DNA of 64,000 nucleotides from Nonlabens sp. Ci31 (GTDB taxonomy: Bacteria > Bacteroidota > Bacteroidia > Flavobacteriales > Flavobacteriaceae), in NCBI RefSeq assembly GCF_012974865.1, contig NZ_CP043633.1, forward strand, positions 3,345,501 through 3,409,500. Reading direction: 5' to 3'. A program made the translations under genes and the position numbers. Within the stretch, counting starts at the first letter, position 1. Each line of letters begins with the position of its first letter. The notes beneath the pieces are model-generated. The model was not told where the DNA came from. It worked only from the letters and a program-made list of their open reading frames with translations, and did no database searches. Below, piece by piece: positions 18,458 to 27,731 of this stretch.

Positions 18458-18848
18458 TAAGAATCTTTTATATTTTCTTTGATCTTATGATAGGACATCA
18501 TTTTATCCCGCAGGGGAACACTTAACACATGATGATTCTTCCATTCCTATCCTTACAAAAGTTCATAAGCCGGTAGTAAACAGTATAATTGTAACTAAAG
18601 TTAAAAAATAAAAATACTCAACCTATTGTTTTTCAGCAATATTCAAATGTCAATAATTAGATTTATATTTTTTATAAAACTAAAACGTCGATGAAATACA
18701 AGGTTAACTAATTACAAACTAATTATTTACAGAATGTTAGAATAATGGTAAATTCGCTAACTTGTTAATATATCCGTTTAAACGTATTTTTAATTTGTAT
18801 TTCATCAGAAAAGTAAGTACTATTGTCTAGAAACGATAAATAAAGACG
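18458..18848. other. Intergenic region between rpsF and the LytTR regulator, no gene seen
   Basis: AT-rich and free of long frames. It presumably carries the promoter of the LytTR regulator, but no clean TAnnTTTG box with a correctly spaced -33 was found near 18849. One near-match (TTAATTTG) lies about 40-50 bp upstream. Confidence 0.45.
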
Positions 18849-19553
18849 ATGAGCAACACTATTCTAAACTGTTTTGTAGTAGATGATTCTAGTATACAAC
18901 GACTCGCTATCGTAAAAATGATAGAAGGTCATCCAAACTTAAAGCTAATAGGCGAATTTAGCAACGCTGTGGAGACTAAAACAGCATTAAAAGAACAAAC
19001 AGTAGATCTTATCTTTTTAGATATAGAGATGCCCATTCTTACTGGTTTTGATTTATTAGACGACATTACAGAAAAACCAGGTGTCATTTTTGTCACTGGA
19101 CAAACCAAGTATGCTTTTAAAGCATTTGATTATGCAGCCATTGACTATTTACAAAAGCCTATTAAAAAAGATCGTTTTCTTTATGCAGTAGAGCGAGCAC
19201 TGCTAGCACATAAGATGAAAACTGAAATGATCGAGGATCGCGGTGAATTTATCTTTGTAAAAAGCAATCTTAAAAAACGTAAAGTATACCTTAAAGAACT
19301 GAAATACATTCAAGCACTGGGTGATTATGTAAAACTAATCACAGATGAGGATAGCTTAATCGTTCTTTCTACTATGAAGTCCTTTGAAAGCACCCTTCCT
19401 GAAGAAGACTTTCTGCGTATTCATAAATCTTACATAGTAAATTTGAGAAAAGTCGAGAAGTTCAATTCTAAGGCAGTAGAGTTAGGTAATGAAGTATTGC
19501 CTTTAAGTCGCAATAGAAAATCAGAACTTGTTGAGGCACTGTCTCAATTTTAA
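18849..19553 (+). CDS. LytTR-family response regulator
   Basis: A 234-residue two-domain regulator. The receiver domain (about 5-120) has the acidic pair D12-D13, phosphoacceptor D58 in FLDIEMP, the conserved Thr in VTGQTKYAF, and lysine in LQKPI. The LytTR DNA-binding domain (about 135-234) shows FIFVKSNLKKRKVYLKELKYIQALGDYVKL and FLRIHKSYIVNLRKVEKF. Such proteins usually pair with a membrane histidine kinase of the LytS/YehU type, but none is adjacent, so it is an orphan here. It has a terminator right after it. Confidence 0.92.
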   Translation: MSNTILNCFVVDDSSIQRLAIVKMIEGHPNLKLIGEFSNAVETKTALKEQTVDLIFLDIEMPILTGFDLLDDITEKPGVIFVTGQTKYAFKAFDYAAIDYLQKPIKKDRFLYAVERALLAHKMKTEMIEDRGEFIFVKSNLKKRKVYLKELKYIQALGDYVKLITDEDSLIVLSTMKSFESTLPEEDFLRIHKSYIVNLRKVEKFNSKAVELGNEVLPLSRNRKSELVEALSQF

Positions 19554-19576
19554 ATCCTATATACTTACATTATACG

Positions 19577-19603
19577 AGCTGCTCTGAAGGGCGGCTTTTT
19601 TTT
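19577..19603 (+). terminator. Terminator after the LytTR regulator
   Basis: Short GC-rich hairpin AGCTGCTC/GGGCGGCT (with G-T pairs) and loop TGAA, followed by eight T residues, about 25 bp after the stop. Confidence 0.75.
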
Positions 19604-19660
19604 GTAAATCTTTTACAAGAACCTCTATAATTATTAGTGATGAATAACTGGCTTTAATTC

Positions 19661-19676
19661 CGCTTTCGCGAAAGCG
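19661..19676. repeat. Iterated palindrome, copy 4 (intergenic)
   Basis: Perfect CGCTTTCGCGAAAGCG between the convergent LytTR and priA genes. Confidence 0.85.
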
Positions 19677-19696
19677 AGAACCAAAATAGATCCTAT

Positions 19697-22150
19697 CTAG
19701 TAAGCATCTACATCTATGTTACATCTTACAGAACGATACTGCTTAATAGACTCAAAGCTTTTCTTTACTTTCATGATATAGCCTTTTACCTGATCTGGAG
19801 CCTGTTGCTTTGATAACTTTATAATGACATGAATATTATAAAGGTTCCTGATACGTGAAACTGGCGGAAACTCTGGCCCAAGAACTACCACACCATGAGG
19901 AATTTGATTCAAAGCATTTACAAACCAAGTGCTTGAATCAAAGGTTGTCTGATAGTCGCGATGTTTAAAAGTAATCCTTATCAATCTCTGAAACGGTGGG
20001 TACTTAAACTGATACCGCTCCTCAATCTGTTCTTTATACATGGTAGCATAATCGTAAGAACTTACCTGCTGTAAGATCATATGATCTGGATGGTAACTCT
20101 GTATCAACACCTTACCTACTTCTTTAGTACGCCCCGCTCTTCCTGAGACTTGTGTAAGCAATTGAAAACACCTTTCATGAGCTCTAAAATCTGGAAAATT
20201 AAGCATAGAGTCTGCATTCATTACCCCTACGAGACTTACATTTCTAAAATCAAGACCTTTTGTAAGCATTTGTGTACCGACCAAGCAGTCTATTTCTCCC
20301 GCATCCATTTGATGAATGAGCTTTTCATAAGAATTCTTACCTCTGGTAGTATCCAAATCCATACGAGCAACCTTGTGATTAGGAAATAACATCCTAAACT
20401 CTTGCTCTATTTGTTCTGTACCAAAACCTTTAGTATCCATTGCGCTACTAGAGCAAGACGGGCACTCTTTAGGCACAAAAGTATGGTAACCGCAGTAATG
20501 ACATCTTAGCTGTCCTTTGTATTGATGATACGTGAGGCTGACATCACAATTGGGACATTGTGGTGCATTCCCACAAGTGCCACATTCCATAATAGGTGCA
20601 TAGCCTCTCCTATTCTGAAAAAGGATCACTTGTTTCTTGTCCCTAAAAGCTTGCTGCATATGCTCAATAAGTGTGTCAGAAAAGTGACCGGTCATCTTTT
20701 TACGCTTGTGCTTTTCTTTAATATCTACCATATTGATTTCTGGCATCTGGACATTTCCAAAACGCTTCTTCAATTCTACCAGGTTGTATTTACCAGAACT
20801 AGCATTGTAATAACTTTCTAATGCTGGTGTCGCACTCCCAAGAAGTACAGATGCTTTTTTCATGTGACCCAATACAATCGCAGTATCTCTAGCATGATAT
20901 CGAGGTGCTGGATCGTATTGCTTAAAACTAGTTTCATGCTCTTCGTCCACAATAATTAAGCCCAGGTTTTGGAACGGTAATAACATAGCACTGCGGGCGC
21001 CTATAATCACATAAGGCTCTTTTGCATTGATAACATGATTCCAAACTTCCAAGCGCTCGTTGAGGTTGTATTTAGAGTGATACACCAGTACTTGATGTTT
21101 AAAAAAGTTTTTTAATCTGGAGATCAATTGAGTCGTGAGTGCAATTTCTGGCAACAAATACAAGGCTTGATGACCCTTTTCTAGTTGCTCTCTAATAAGT
21201 TCTACATATAGTTGCGTTTTACCACTTGAGGTTACCCCATGAAGCAAGACTGTCTTACGAACTTTAAAACTACTTTTAATCTGCTGCAAGGCCTTCGTTT
21301 GATCTTCATTTAAACGGTACAACTCACTTCCCTCTTCTTCCTTATCCAGTACCCTATCTATTTCTTTTTCAATTTCTACAAGAATACCTTTAGATACGAG
21401 TGTTTTAATGACAGCAGCAGTAACATTAGCTCTTTCTATAAGCTGTTTTTTAGTCACCTCTTTAGAATTTCCTGCCTGCATCATGAATAGCGTCATAACA
21501 GCTTCTCTTTGTTTAGGAGCACGTTGCAGTTCTTCAAGTACCGATTGAAGCTTTTCTTCTTCATTTAATTCCTCTTGTAGGAGGATAAATTTTTCTGTTT
21601 TAGGCTTATAAGTATGATAGAGCTCTTCTTGTAGGATAATCAAATCCTTTTCCAGCATTTTTTGCAGAATAGGCAACACACTCTTGCGGTCCAGAATATC
21701 CATTACTTCTTGAACTTTTAAAGCATTGCGAGATTCCAAGGCTTCCATAACTAGAAATTCTCGGTCGTCTAGCAATGTGTTCTCTATAAAAGTGGCTTCA
21801 TTTTTCAAAACAATGGTTTCACTCTCTAAAAGAAAAGATTTAGGTAAAGATGCTCGCATTACTTGACCTACCGCGCATAGGTAATAGGAACTTATCCATT
21901 CCCAAAACTGTAACTGGCTTTCTGTGACTACTGGTTGTTCATCAATAATAAACTCGATATCCTTAACCTCGTAAGTGGCCGTGTTTTCCTGATGTACTCG
22001 ATGAACGATGCCTGTATAGATCTTTGATTTACCAAACGGCACAGCCACCCTCATGCCGGGCTTTAGAAAATCAGCTTCAACTGTATTGACCGTATAAGTA
22101 AAATAACGTTCTAGAGGAAGTGGTAAAATAACATCAATGAAATGCTGCAT
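19697..22150 (-). CDS. priA: Primosomal protein N' (replication restart helicase PriA)
   Basis: 817 residues. The N-terminal DNA 3'-end-binding domain (MQHFIDVILPLPLERYFTYTV...KPGMRVAVPFG) is followed by the helicase core, with Walker A GVTSSGKT at about 305-312, Walker B DEEH, GSATPALESYY, and the later QMLTKGLDFRNVSLVGV and VSGRAGR motifs. Between them, paired CxxC motifs (CGTCGNAPQCPNCDVSL; CHYCGYHTFVPKECPSC) make the zinc-binding insert typical of PriA. It reloads the replisome at stalled forks. Length agrees with Bacteroidetes orthologues. The thioredoxin-like gene lies upstream on the same strand, with a terminator between. Confidence 0.96.
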   Translation of the reverse strand: MQHFIDVILPLPLERYFTYTVNTVEADFLKPGMRVAVPFGKSKIYTGIVHRVHQENTATYEVKDIEFIIDEQPVVTESQLQFWEWISSYYLCAVGQVMRASLPKSFLLESETIVLKNEATFIENTLLDDREFLVMEALESRNALKVQEVMDILDRKSVLPILQKMLEKDLIILQEELYHTYKPKTEKFILLQEELNEEEKLQSVLEELQRAPKQREAVMTLFMMQAGNSKEVTKKQLIERANVTAAVIKTLVSKGILVEIEKEIDRVLDKEEEGSELYRLNEDQTKALQQIKSSFKVRKTVLLHGVTSSGKTQLYVELIREQLEKGHQALYLLPEIALTTQLISRLKNFFKHQVLVYHSKYNLNERLEVWNHVINAKEPYVIIGARSAMLLPFQNLGLIIVDEEHETSFKQYDPAPRYHARDTAIVLGHMKKASVLLGSATPALESYYNASSGKYNLVELKKRFGNVQMPEINMVDIKEKHKRKKMTGHFSDTLIEHMQQAFRDKKQVILFQNRRGYAPIMECGTCGNAPQCPNCDVSLTYHQYKGQLRCHYCGYHTFVPKECPSCSSSAMDTKGFGTEQIEQEFRMLFPNHKVARMDLDTTRGKNSYEKLIHQMDAGEIDCLVGTQMLTKGLDFRNVSLVGVMNADSMLNFPDFRAHERCFQLLTQVSGRAGRTKEVGKVLIQSYHPDHMILQQVSSYDYATMYKEQIEERYQFKYPPFQRLIRITFKHRDYQTTFDSSTWFVNALNQIPHGVVVLGPEFPPVSRIRNLYNIHVIIKLSKQQAPDQVKGYIMKVKKSFESIKQYRSVRCNIDVDAY

Positions 22151-22200
22151 AAGGTGTAAAAATAAGAAGCTCTTTTGGTTTTTGGTTCTGATACTAAATA

Positions 22201-22235
22201 AAAAAGCACAAATTCTAAGGAAGAATTTGTGCTTT
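22201..22235 (-). terminator. Terminator of the thioredoxin-TPR gene
   Basis: Perfect 14-bp stem AAAGCACAAATTCT/AGAATTTGTGCTTT, followed by T residues on the minus strand, 23 bp after the stop. Confidence 0.88.
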
Positions 22236-22257
22236 ATAATGGTTTAGATCATTAAGA

Positions 22258-23025
22258 TTACATCTTATCTATTATTTTATTCATTAATTGAGAGGTCTCT
22301 TCATAAGACTCCCCATTTTGCTTTGCCACTTCTATGGCTTCTTTAGCTTTTTTAAGGGCTTGCGTATAATTACCTGTCTTAAATAACAATGCAGCGTGCG
22401 TATCTACATTAGCATTTATTTTATATAATTCTATGGAACGCTCTACAATTTCTATTGCTTTTAATAAATCATTAATTTTATCATGGTACTCATAAGCATG
22501 CCATGCGAGTGAATTTAATTTTGAATAGTCATTCCAAATCTCATCTACTACCTTATCTGAAAATTCAGTAACAGTGCCGTGATTTTCATTGATATTAAAG
22601 CTATCATACCCTGCCTCCTCTGGGACCTCTTCTACTGCGACAATATCTTCACTGGTATAATCTACATACTTCTCGATTAATGATGTCATATCCCCCTTAG
22701 ACATAGCACCTTTTACTACATCTAAACTTGCTGAATTTTTAATAAAGTAGTAAGTGGGCATAGCAGTAACACCTAAGGCATCGTCCACAGCATTTTCATC
22801 TACATCAATTTTATAGAAGTCGACTCTTCCCGCATACTCTTTAGAAAGTTCCTTTAGGATAGGATCCATTATTTTGCATGGACCACACCAAGTCGCATAA
22901 AAGTCTACGACTATTAATTTATCATTATTAACCAATAGTTTTGATTCGGCATCAATGTCGGTAATTTCTGTTTGAGCTGGCACTAACTGCGTAAAGCAAA
23001 TGAATGCTGCGATTAAATATTTCAT
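22258..23025 (-). CDS. Exported thioredoxin-domain protein with C-terminal TPR-like helices
   Basis: A 255-residue protein with a signal peptide (MKYLIAAFICFTQLVPAQ), a thioredoxin domain at about 25-125 with active site WCGPC (C47, C50) and cis-proline in TAMPTYYF, an acidic linker (EEVPEEAGYD), then paired helices at about 180-255 (LLKAIEIVERSIELYKINANVDTHAALLFKTGNYTQALKKAKEAIEVAK) that look like one or two TPR repeats. It is likely to act in the periplasm as a thiol reductant or oxidant, or as a chaperone. A hairpin lies in its leader. It is monocistronic, between a terminator and a 252-bp spacer. Confidence 0.88.
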   Translation of the reverse strand: MKYLIAAFICFTQLVPAQTEITDIDAESKLLVNNDKLIVVDFYATWCGPCKIMDPILKELSKEYAGRVDFYKIDVDENAVDDALGVTAMPTYYFIKNSASLDVVKGAMSKGDMTSLIEKYVDYTSEDIVAVEEVPEEAGYDSFNINENHGTVTEFSDKVVDEIWNDYSKLNSLAWHAYEYHDKINDLLKAIEIVERSIELYKINANVDTHAALLFKTGNYTQALKKAKEAIEVAKQNGESYEETSQLMNKIIDKM

Positions 23026-23073
23026 GTCTTTAAAATTTTAAAAGTTAAAAATAAGTGAAAAATCACAATTTTA

Positions 23074-23100
23074 AAATACCCCATAGAGGGTATTTTTTTT
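23074..23100 (+). other. Terminator-like hairpin without an upstream plus-strand gene
   Basis: 8-bp stem AAATACCC/GGGTATTT and a run of T. On the plus strand it looks like an intrinsic terminator, but no plus-strand gene precedes it. On the minus strand it would fold in the leader of the thioredoxin-TPR mRNA. Confidence 0.55.
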
Positions 23101-23277
23101 GTAATTTGCTTAAAAAGAACCTATTTCGATTAGCTGTCGGCAATTCATAACGACATTATAGCTAACCCATTTGCTAGCTCTCCTCTTATTTTCATGTTAA
23201 CAAACTTGTTGAGAAACTGGAGCTTTATCTTTAAGATAACTCGACAAGCGATCATATCTTTAAAAAAACTATTTATT

Positions 23278-23688
23278 ATGAATGATAGAGACGAATATCT
23301 AGTAGCCTTAAGACCTGAAATTAAGGGTGCACGAGTAGATGAAAACATGAGTGATGAAGAACGTTTTCAAAATACCACCTTACGCCCTATCTCAAAATTG
23401 CAAAATGAATTGATCATAGCTGTTTTTAGGAACTACATCAAAAAACATAAAAATGTTTTTTGCGGCCTTACGGCACATAAACGCATCGATTACATTGAAA
23501 ATGCCGTCAATAGGGATCAAAAATTCAGAAATTCTTTAAAGGGAATGATGATGGGACATTTTACCATGGCAGAATATCAACATTACATTACCAATTCTAG
23601 CGCACTTAATAAACGCATGATGAATCTTGTACGAGAACGATTGATTAGTAATATACAGTTGTTTGAAAAGCCAGTCGTAGACTTATAA
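23278..23688 (+). CDS. Conserved Bacteroidetes protein of unknown function
   Basis: 136 residues from ATG 23278 (MNDRDEYLVALRPEIKGARVDENMSDEERFQNTTLRPISKLQNELI). I recognise this as a conserved flavobacterial protein; databases sometimes label it glyoxalase, but no glyoxalase fold motif is visible. It is predicted to be all-helical and cytoplasmic, with conserved TLRPI and LKGMMMGHFT segments. The frame also runs from an ATG at 23194, but that adds 28 residues without similarity, so the shorter start is preferred. Its last six bases overlap the convergent DUF2461 gene. Confidence 0.75.
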   Translation: MNDRDEYLVALRPEIKGARVDENMSDEERFQNTTLRPISKLQNELIIAVFRNYIKKHKNVFCGLTAHKRIDYIENAVNRDQKFRNSLKGMMMGHFTMAEYQHYITNSSALNKRMMNLVRERLISNIQLFEKPVVDL

Positions 23689-24348
23689 CAAAGACTCTCC
23701 ATTAAGATCTGTGGTCAAAACGTCCGACATGAAATTTAGAAAAGGTCTTGCGGTTTTAAACGATGTATTGACGATAGTTGAGAAATCTTTACTCAGTACT
23801 TGTTGATCTGTAAATGATTTCATAAAATAAAAAGATTTAAATTTGATAAGGTCCATATTTGGGTGCGTTTTATCAAAATTTCTTGGAGCTGTTTTTAATT
23901 GTTCTCCCTGCAAATCGCCCCAACATTTTATAAACGGCTCATTAGAAATAATCGATCTTAATTCTTGAGCGTCTAATTCGAGCTCTTTTCGTATGCGCAA
24001 GAGATCCTCCTTCTCTGGAGAAAAGAACCCTACACCTATAACATGTTCATTAGGTTTGATGCGCATGTAATAACCTCCTCTTTTATCTGCTCCGGCTCTG
24101 ATCCAATTAGCACTGCGATGAGCTTTAAAAGGCGTTTTATCTTTTGAAAAGCGTATATCCCTATAAATTCTAAAGGTTTTAGCTCTTTCTATCACATCAT
24201 GCTGATTTAAATCTAGCATAATGTCATTTGCACAGGTTTTAAAATTGGTATCTAAACTTTTAAAATAGGGCTTGCGTTCTTCAAACCATGGTTTATTATT
24301 GTTTTGAACGAGTTCTTTTAAAAATATAATTAACGCTGGATCTATCAT
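23683..24348 (-). CDS. DUF2461 domain-containing protein
   Basis: 221 residues. DUF2461 spans almost the whole protein: FLKELVQNNNKPWFEERKPYF, RIYRDIRFSKDKTPFKAH and GGYYMRIKPNEHVIGVGFF are its conserved blocks. The function is not established. There is no signal peptide, so it is presumably cytoplasmic. The ATG follows directly after the T-run of a hairpin that would terminate the upstream subtilase transcript, so either it is expressed by readthrough or its promoter lies inside that region. The 3' end overlaps the convergent gene by six bases. Confidence 0.85.
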   Translation of the reverse strand: MIDPALIIFLKELVQNNNKPWFEERKPYFKSLDTNFKTCANDIMLDLNQHDVIERAKTFRIYRDIRFSKDKTPFKAHRSANWIRAGADKRGGYYMRIKPNEHVIGVGFFSPEKEDLLRIRKELELDAQELRSIISNEPFIKCWGDLQGEQLKTAPRNFDKTHPNMDLIKFKSFYFMKSFTDQQVLSKDFSTIVNTSFKTARPFLNFMSDVLTTDLNGESLL

Positions 24349-24377
24349 AAAAAAATGCCTTCAATTTGTCTAAGGCA
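24349..24377 (-). terminator. Terminator of the subtilase gene, abutting the DUF2461 start
   Basis: Stem TGCCTT/AAGGCA (24356-24361 with 24372-24377), then seven T residues on the minus strand ending exactly at the ATG of the next gene. Confidence 0.65.
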
Positions 24378-24402
24378 AGTTATAAATTTACTGTAGATAT
24401 AT

Positions 24403-26346
24403 CTATCTAATAATAAGCTTTCTAGTTCTAAATATACTTCCATCTCCTACTCTAACTAGATAAATACCACTATTGAAATTAGACACATCGATATTTTTTT
24501 CAAATCTACCTGTATTTTCGAATGTATTACTCAGAACTTGCTTTCCTAAAATATCGTAAACCACTATGGAAACAAGTTTTTCAGACCAATCATTACTCAA
24601 TACAACTGTAAAGCGGTCATCTGTAGGATTAGGATATAAAGTAAATGTTTCTAATTCTTCTAACTGGCTTGATAAAGTCATATTGTCAGCCCCAGAAATA
24701 ATCAAAGAAAAATCCTGAACCCCATTAAGCAAGTTACCTTTATGATTTACTAAAATAGTATAATTTCCAACTGGTTGATCAATTTCTATTTTCTCAAAAT
24801 TATCAACATCATTAACACTTGTTGTCGCAGCGGCAGTAGGTATAGCTGGGTTTAATTTCCAAGGTCTATAAACAAGAGTACCATTTTGATCTGTAACACT
24901 AATGTCTAGGTCATTAACGATCATCGCAGTTCTGTCATCTTCTTGATTCATAGAAGGGAAATCAGCGGTAGCAGTTGCCGGATCATTCCATGATATTGAA
25001 ACGGTCAATTTATTAGAGAACAAGGCATTCCCATTTGCAGTTACGGACTTGGTAAAAGACATTCCTTGTTGGAGCGATATCTCAGATATTAAGGCAGAGC
25101 TTTGATTAAATTGAATTACATCTGCTGCACCTTTAGTATTCATTAAACCCCAACCAAATTCATAATCAGGTCCATTTGCAGATCCGGCTTCACTTGCTGT
25201 ATGTAGAATTAACCCCTTGAGTGTTGCAGCTTTGATGTAGTTGCCATTGATACTATTAAAGTATTGTTGTAACAATATAGCTCCACCAACAACTGCCGGA
25301 GAGGACATAGAAGTACCTGTTCTAGATAAAAATTGATCATCTCCTGAGTCATCTGTGCTGATGGTAGCAACTCCTTTTGTAGTGATGTCTGGTTTGACTC
25401 TGCCATCATCTGTTGGGCCCCAATTACTAAAAGAGGACATAGCAACACTAGAGGGTCCTGTGTAATTTAATACACCAAATGACGCACCTACAACCAAATT
25501 GTTTTTTGCATTAGAAGTAGAGGTTAATATATCATAACCATTATCTGCGGGATTAACGCCGCTGCTAATACGTGAATTGCCAGCAGCACATACTATTAAA
25601 TAATAGGGATATGTATTAGAAACTCGATCCCAGGACTGTGCTCTAACATCGTATTTACCTAAAAGGACATCTGATACTTGGGCAGAAGCGATGCCATAAC
25701 TATGATTAGAAACGAGTAATCCTGTTGAAGCAGCTCGAGACATTTCTCTTTCATCATCTACTTCACTTGGTGACGATTGAAATTTATAATACTCGATGAT
25801 AGATTGTGGGGCAATTCCTCTTGCGCTCATATCACCAGTTCCATTTGATGCGATTGTACCAGCAACATGAGTAGAGTGACCATTTAATGTAGTAATGGTC
25901 TCTCCTGCAACAGTTCTACCTATAAGAGCCTGATGTGTTTCTCTGATTTTACCAATATCCCAAACACCAACAGTCATTCCCTGACCTTCTATATTTAAAC
26001 CGAAAGAGCCTCCTGTTTGAAGCTCTCTTGCGCCTTGCATTTGGGCAGCCTGATCATTCATAGTGCTTATATAGATAGGCTCATCTAATATGTTTACCCC
26101 TATTAAATAGCTTGTAGTGCCGTTCTTAGTTTGAGTAATTTCTGGCCAGCCATGAATAGCTTGTAATCGCTCAAAACGACTCGTGTTCATCTTGTGAAGC
26201 TGTTTTAAGTAATCATCTAAGGAATTGATTTCTTCTTGATTATAGCTTTGAGCTATGAAAATCTTTTCTTCTTGTGTCTGTGCGGTAGAGTAAAGTATGG
26301 ATCCAAGCAAAATCGAAAAAATAACAAACATTTTATTTTTAAACAT
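24403..26346 (-). CDS. Secreted S8 subtilisin-like serine protease with T9SS sorting domain
   Basis: 647 residues. Signal peptide (1-22), pro-region, then the S8 catalytic domain at about 110-400. The triad is D130 (GVWDIGK), H157 (GHSTHVAGT) and Ser in RTGTSMSSP at about 344. A jelly-roll-like region follows (about 410-555, ending VGNYTILVNHKG...DFSLIISG). The last 80 residues, TFTLYPNPTDDRFTV...GIYLVRVGDGSIFRTRKLIIR, are a type A T9SS sorting domain, so the protease is exported across the outer membrane by the same machinery family that gldF/gldG-bearing cells use. Role: extracellular protein digestion. Confidence 0.93.
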   Translation of the reverse strand: MFKNKMFVIFSILLGSILYSTAQTQEEKIFIAQSYNQEEINSLDDYLKQLHKMNTSRFERLQAIHGWPEITQTKNGTTSYLIGVNILDEPIYISTMNDQAAQMQGARELQTGGSFGLNIEGQGMTVGVWDIGKIRETHQALIGRTVAGETITTLNGHSTHVAGTIASNGTGDMSARGIAPQSIIEYYKFQSSPSEVDDEREMSRAASTGLLVSNHSYGIASAQVSDVLLGKYDVRAQSWDRVSNTYPYYLIVCAAGNSRISSGVNPADNGYDILTSTSNAKNNLVVGASFGVLNYTGPSSVAMSSFSNWGPTDDGRVKPDITTKGVATISTDDSGDDQFLSRTGTSMSSPAVVGGAILLQQYFNSINGNYIKAATLKGLILHTASEAGSANGPDYEFGWGLMNTKGAADVIQFNQSSALISEISLQQGMSFTKSVTANGNALFSNKLTVSISWNDPATATADFPSMNQEDDRTAMIVNDLDISVTDQNGTLVYRPWKLNPAIPTAAATTSVNDVDNFEKIEIDQPVGNYTILVNHKGNLLNGVQDFSLIISGADNMTLSSQLEELETFTLYPNPTDDRFTVVLSNDWSEKLVSIVVYDILGKQVLSNTFENTGRFEKNIDVSNFNSGIYLVRVGDGSIFRTRKLIIR

Positions 26347-26412
26347 AAAACTGTTTTTATAAGTAAAGGTGAATTGTTGATAAATATGTTATGCTACTAG
26401 ATATATATAAAA

Positions 26413-26420
26413 TACCTTTG
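26413..26420 (+). promoter_or_regulatory. Candidate -7 box for dnaN
   Basis: TACCTTTG, a perfect TAnnTTTG. It lies 110 bp before the dnaN ATG; a clear -33 TTG is not seen (TATG at the right distance). Confidence 0.4.
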
Positions 26421-26530
26421 CTCTATATAAGCAATACAAGCAATGTAATTTAATAATACTTGCTATTTAAATAAAATTCTTTTATTTATTTAATTTAAAA
26501 GACTTTAACATAACAACTAATAACTCTAAG

Positions 26531-27646
26531 ATGAAATTTATAGTATCTAGCTCCTATCTTCAAAAACACCTTCAACTATTAGGTGGTGTGATAAATAACA
26601 ATAACACTTTACCTATTTTAGATAACTTCCTTTTAGAATTAACTGGTAACGAGCTTAAAGTATCTGCCAGCGATATGGAGACTACTATTGTTAGTAAGCT
26701 TGAGGTGGAGAGTGAAGATGATGGGAGTATTGCTTTACCTGCAAAATTATTACTAGATACGCTTAAAACATTTCCAGAACAGCCGCTTACTTTTCACTCT
26801 GTGGATACCATGATGACGGTAAGTCATGATAAAGGTAAGTCTGAAATAGCCTGTGCAGCAGCAGCAGAGTTTCCGAAAGCGGTTTCTATTTCAGATCCTA
26901 GCAACACTTCTATAATGGGAGACACCCTTGCTACAGCAATCAACAAAACTATATTTGCTGCTGGTAATGACGATTTAAGACCTGTAATGAGCGGTGTATT
27001 TTTTCAGTTTGCAAGTGATTCACTTACTTTCGTAGCTACAGACGCTCATAAATTAGTGCGTTACAAAAGAGAAGATCTTTCGGCTAGTCAGACGGCAGAA
27101 TTCATCATGCCTAAAAAACCTTTAAATCTTCTTAAAGCAATGTTGCAAGGCAGCGAGTCTGAAGTACTGATTGAATATAACGATAGTAACGCGCAATTCA
27201 GTTTTGATTCTACCAACATCATTTGCCGTTTAATCGATGGTAAGTACCCTAATTACGAAGCGGTGATTCCAAAGGAAAACCCTAATAAATTGACCATCTC
27301 TAGAACACAGTTTTTAAACTCTGTTAGACGTGTGAGTATTTTTTCGAATAAAACAACACACCAGATCAGACTTAAGATGGCTGGCGCTGAGCTCAATATA
27401 AGTGCTGAAGATTTAGATTACAGCAATAAAGCTGACGAACGGCTGACTTGTGATTATCAAGGTGACGATATGCAAATAGGTTTTAACAGTAGATTTCTTA
27501 TTGAAATGCTCAATAACTTGACTTGTGATGATGTTTCTCTTGAAATGTCATTACCTAATCGCGCAGGGATTTTAACGCCTGTAGATGGACTTGACGAAGG
27601 CGAGAATGTTACTATGCTAGTAATGCCCGTAATGCTTAATCAATAA
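26531..27646 (+). CDS. dnaN: DNA polymerase III sliding clamp, beta subunit
   Basis: 371 residues with the three repeated clamp domains, from MKFIVSSSYLQKHLQLLGGVINNNNTLPIL, through FAAGNDDLRPVMSGVFFQF and RLIDGKYPNYEAVIP, to the C-terminal MLVMPVMLNQ. It forms the ring that tethers the replicative polymerase. It stands alone here, not next to dnaA or gldG, and is followed by a strong bidirectional terminator. Confidence 0.97.
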   Translation: MKFIVSSSYLQKHLQLLGGVINNNNTLPILDNFLLELTGNELKVSASDMETTIVSKLEVESEDDGSIALPAKLLLDTLKTFPEQPLTFHSVDTMMTVSHDKGKSEIACAAAAEFPKAVSISDPSNTSIMGDTLATAINKTIFAAGNDDLRPVMSGVFFQFASDSLTFVATDAHKLVRYKREDLSASQTAEFIMPKKPLNLLKAMLQGSESEVLIEYNDSNAQFSFDSTNIICRLIDGKYPNYEAVIPKENPNKLTISRTQFLNSVRRVSIFSNKTTHQIRLKMAGAELNISAEDLDYSNKADERLTCDYQGDDMQIGFNSRFLIEMLNNLTCDDVSLEMSLPNRAGILTPVDGLDEGENVTMLVMPVMLNQ

Positions 27647-27664
27647 ACATTAAAATTTACTCAT

Positions 27665-27698
27665 AATAAAAAGGCTCGCAAATGCGAGCCTTTTTATT
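27665..27698. terminator. Bidirectional terminator between dnaN and the DinB-family gene
   Basis: Perfect 16-bp stem AATAAAAAGGCTCGCA/TGCGAGCCTTTTTATT with a two-base centre, T-rich on both strands. Confidence 0.9.
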
Positions 27699-27731
27699 AT
27701 ATCAACTTTCCGATAATTATTATTGGACTAC

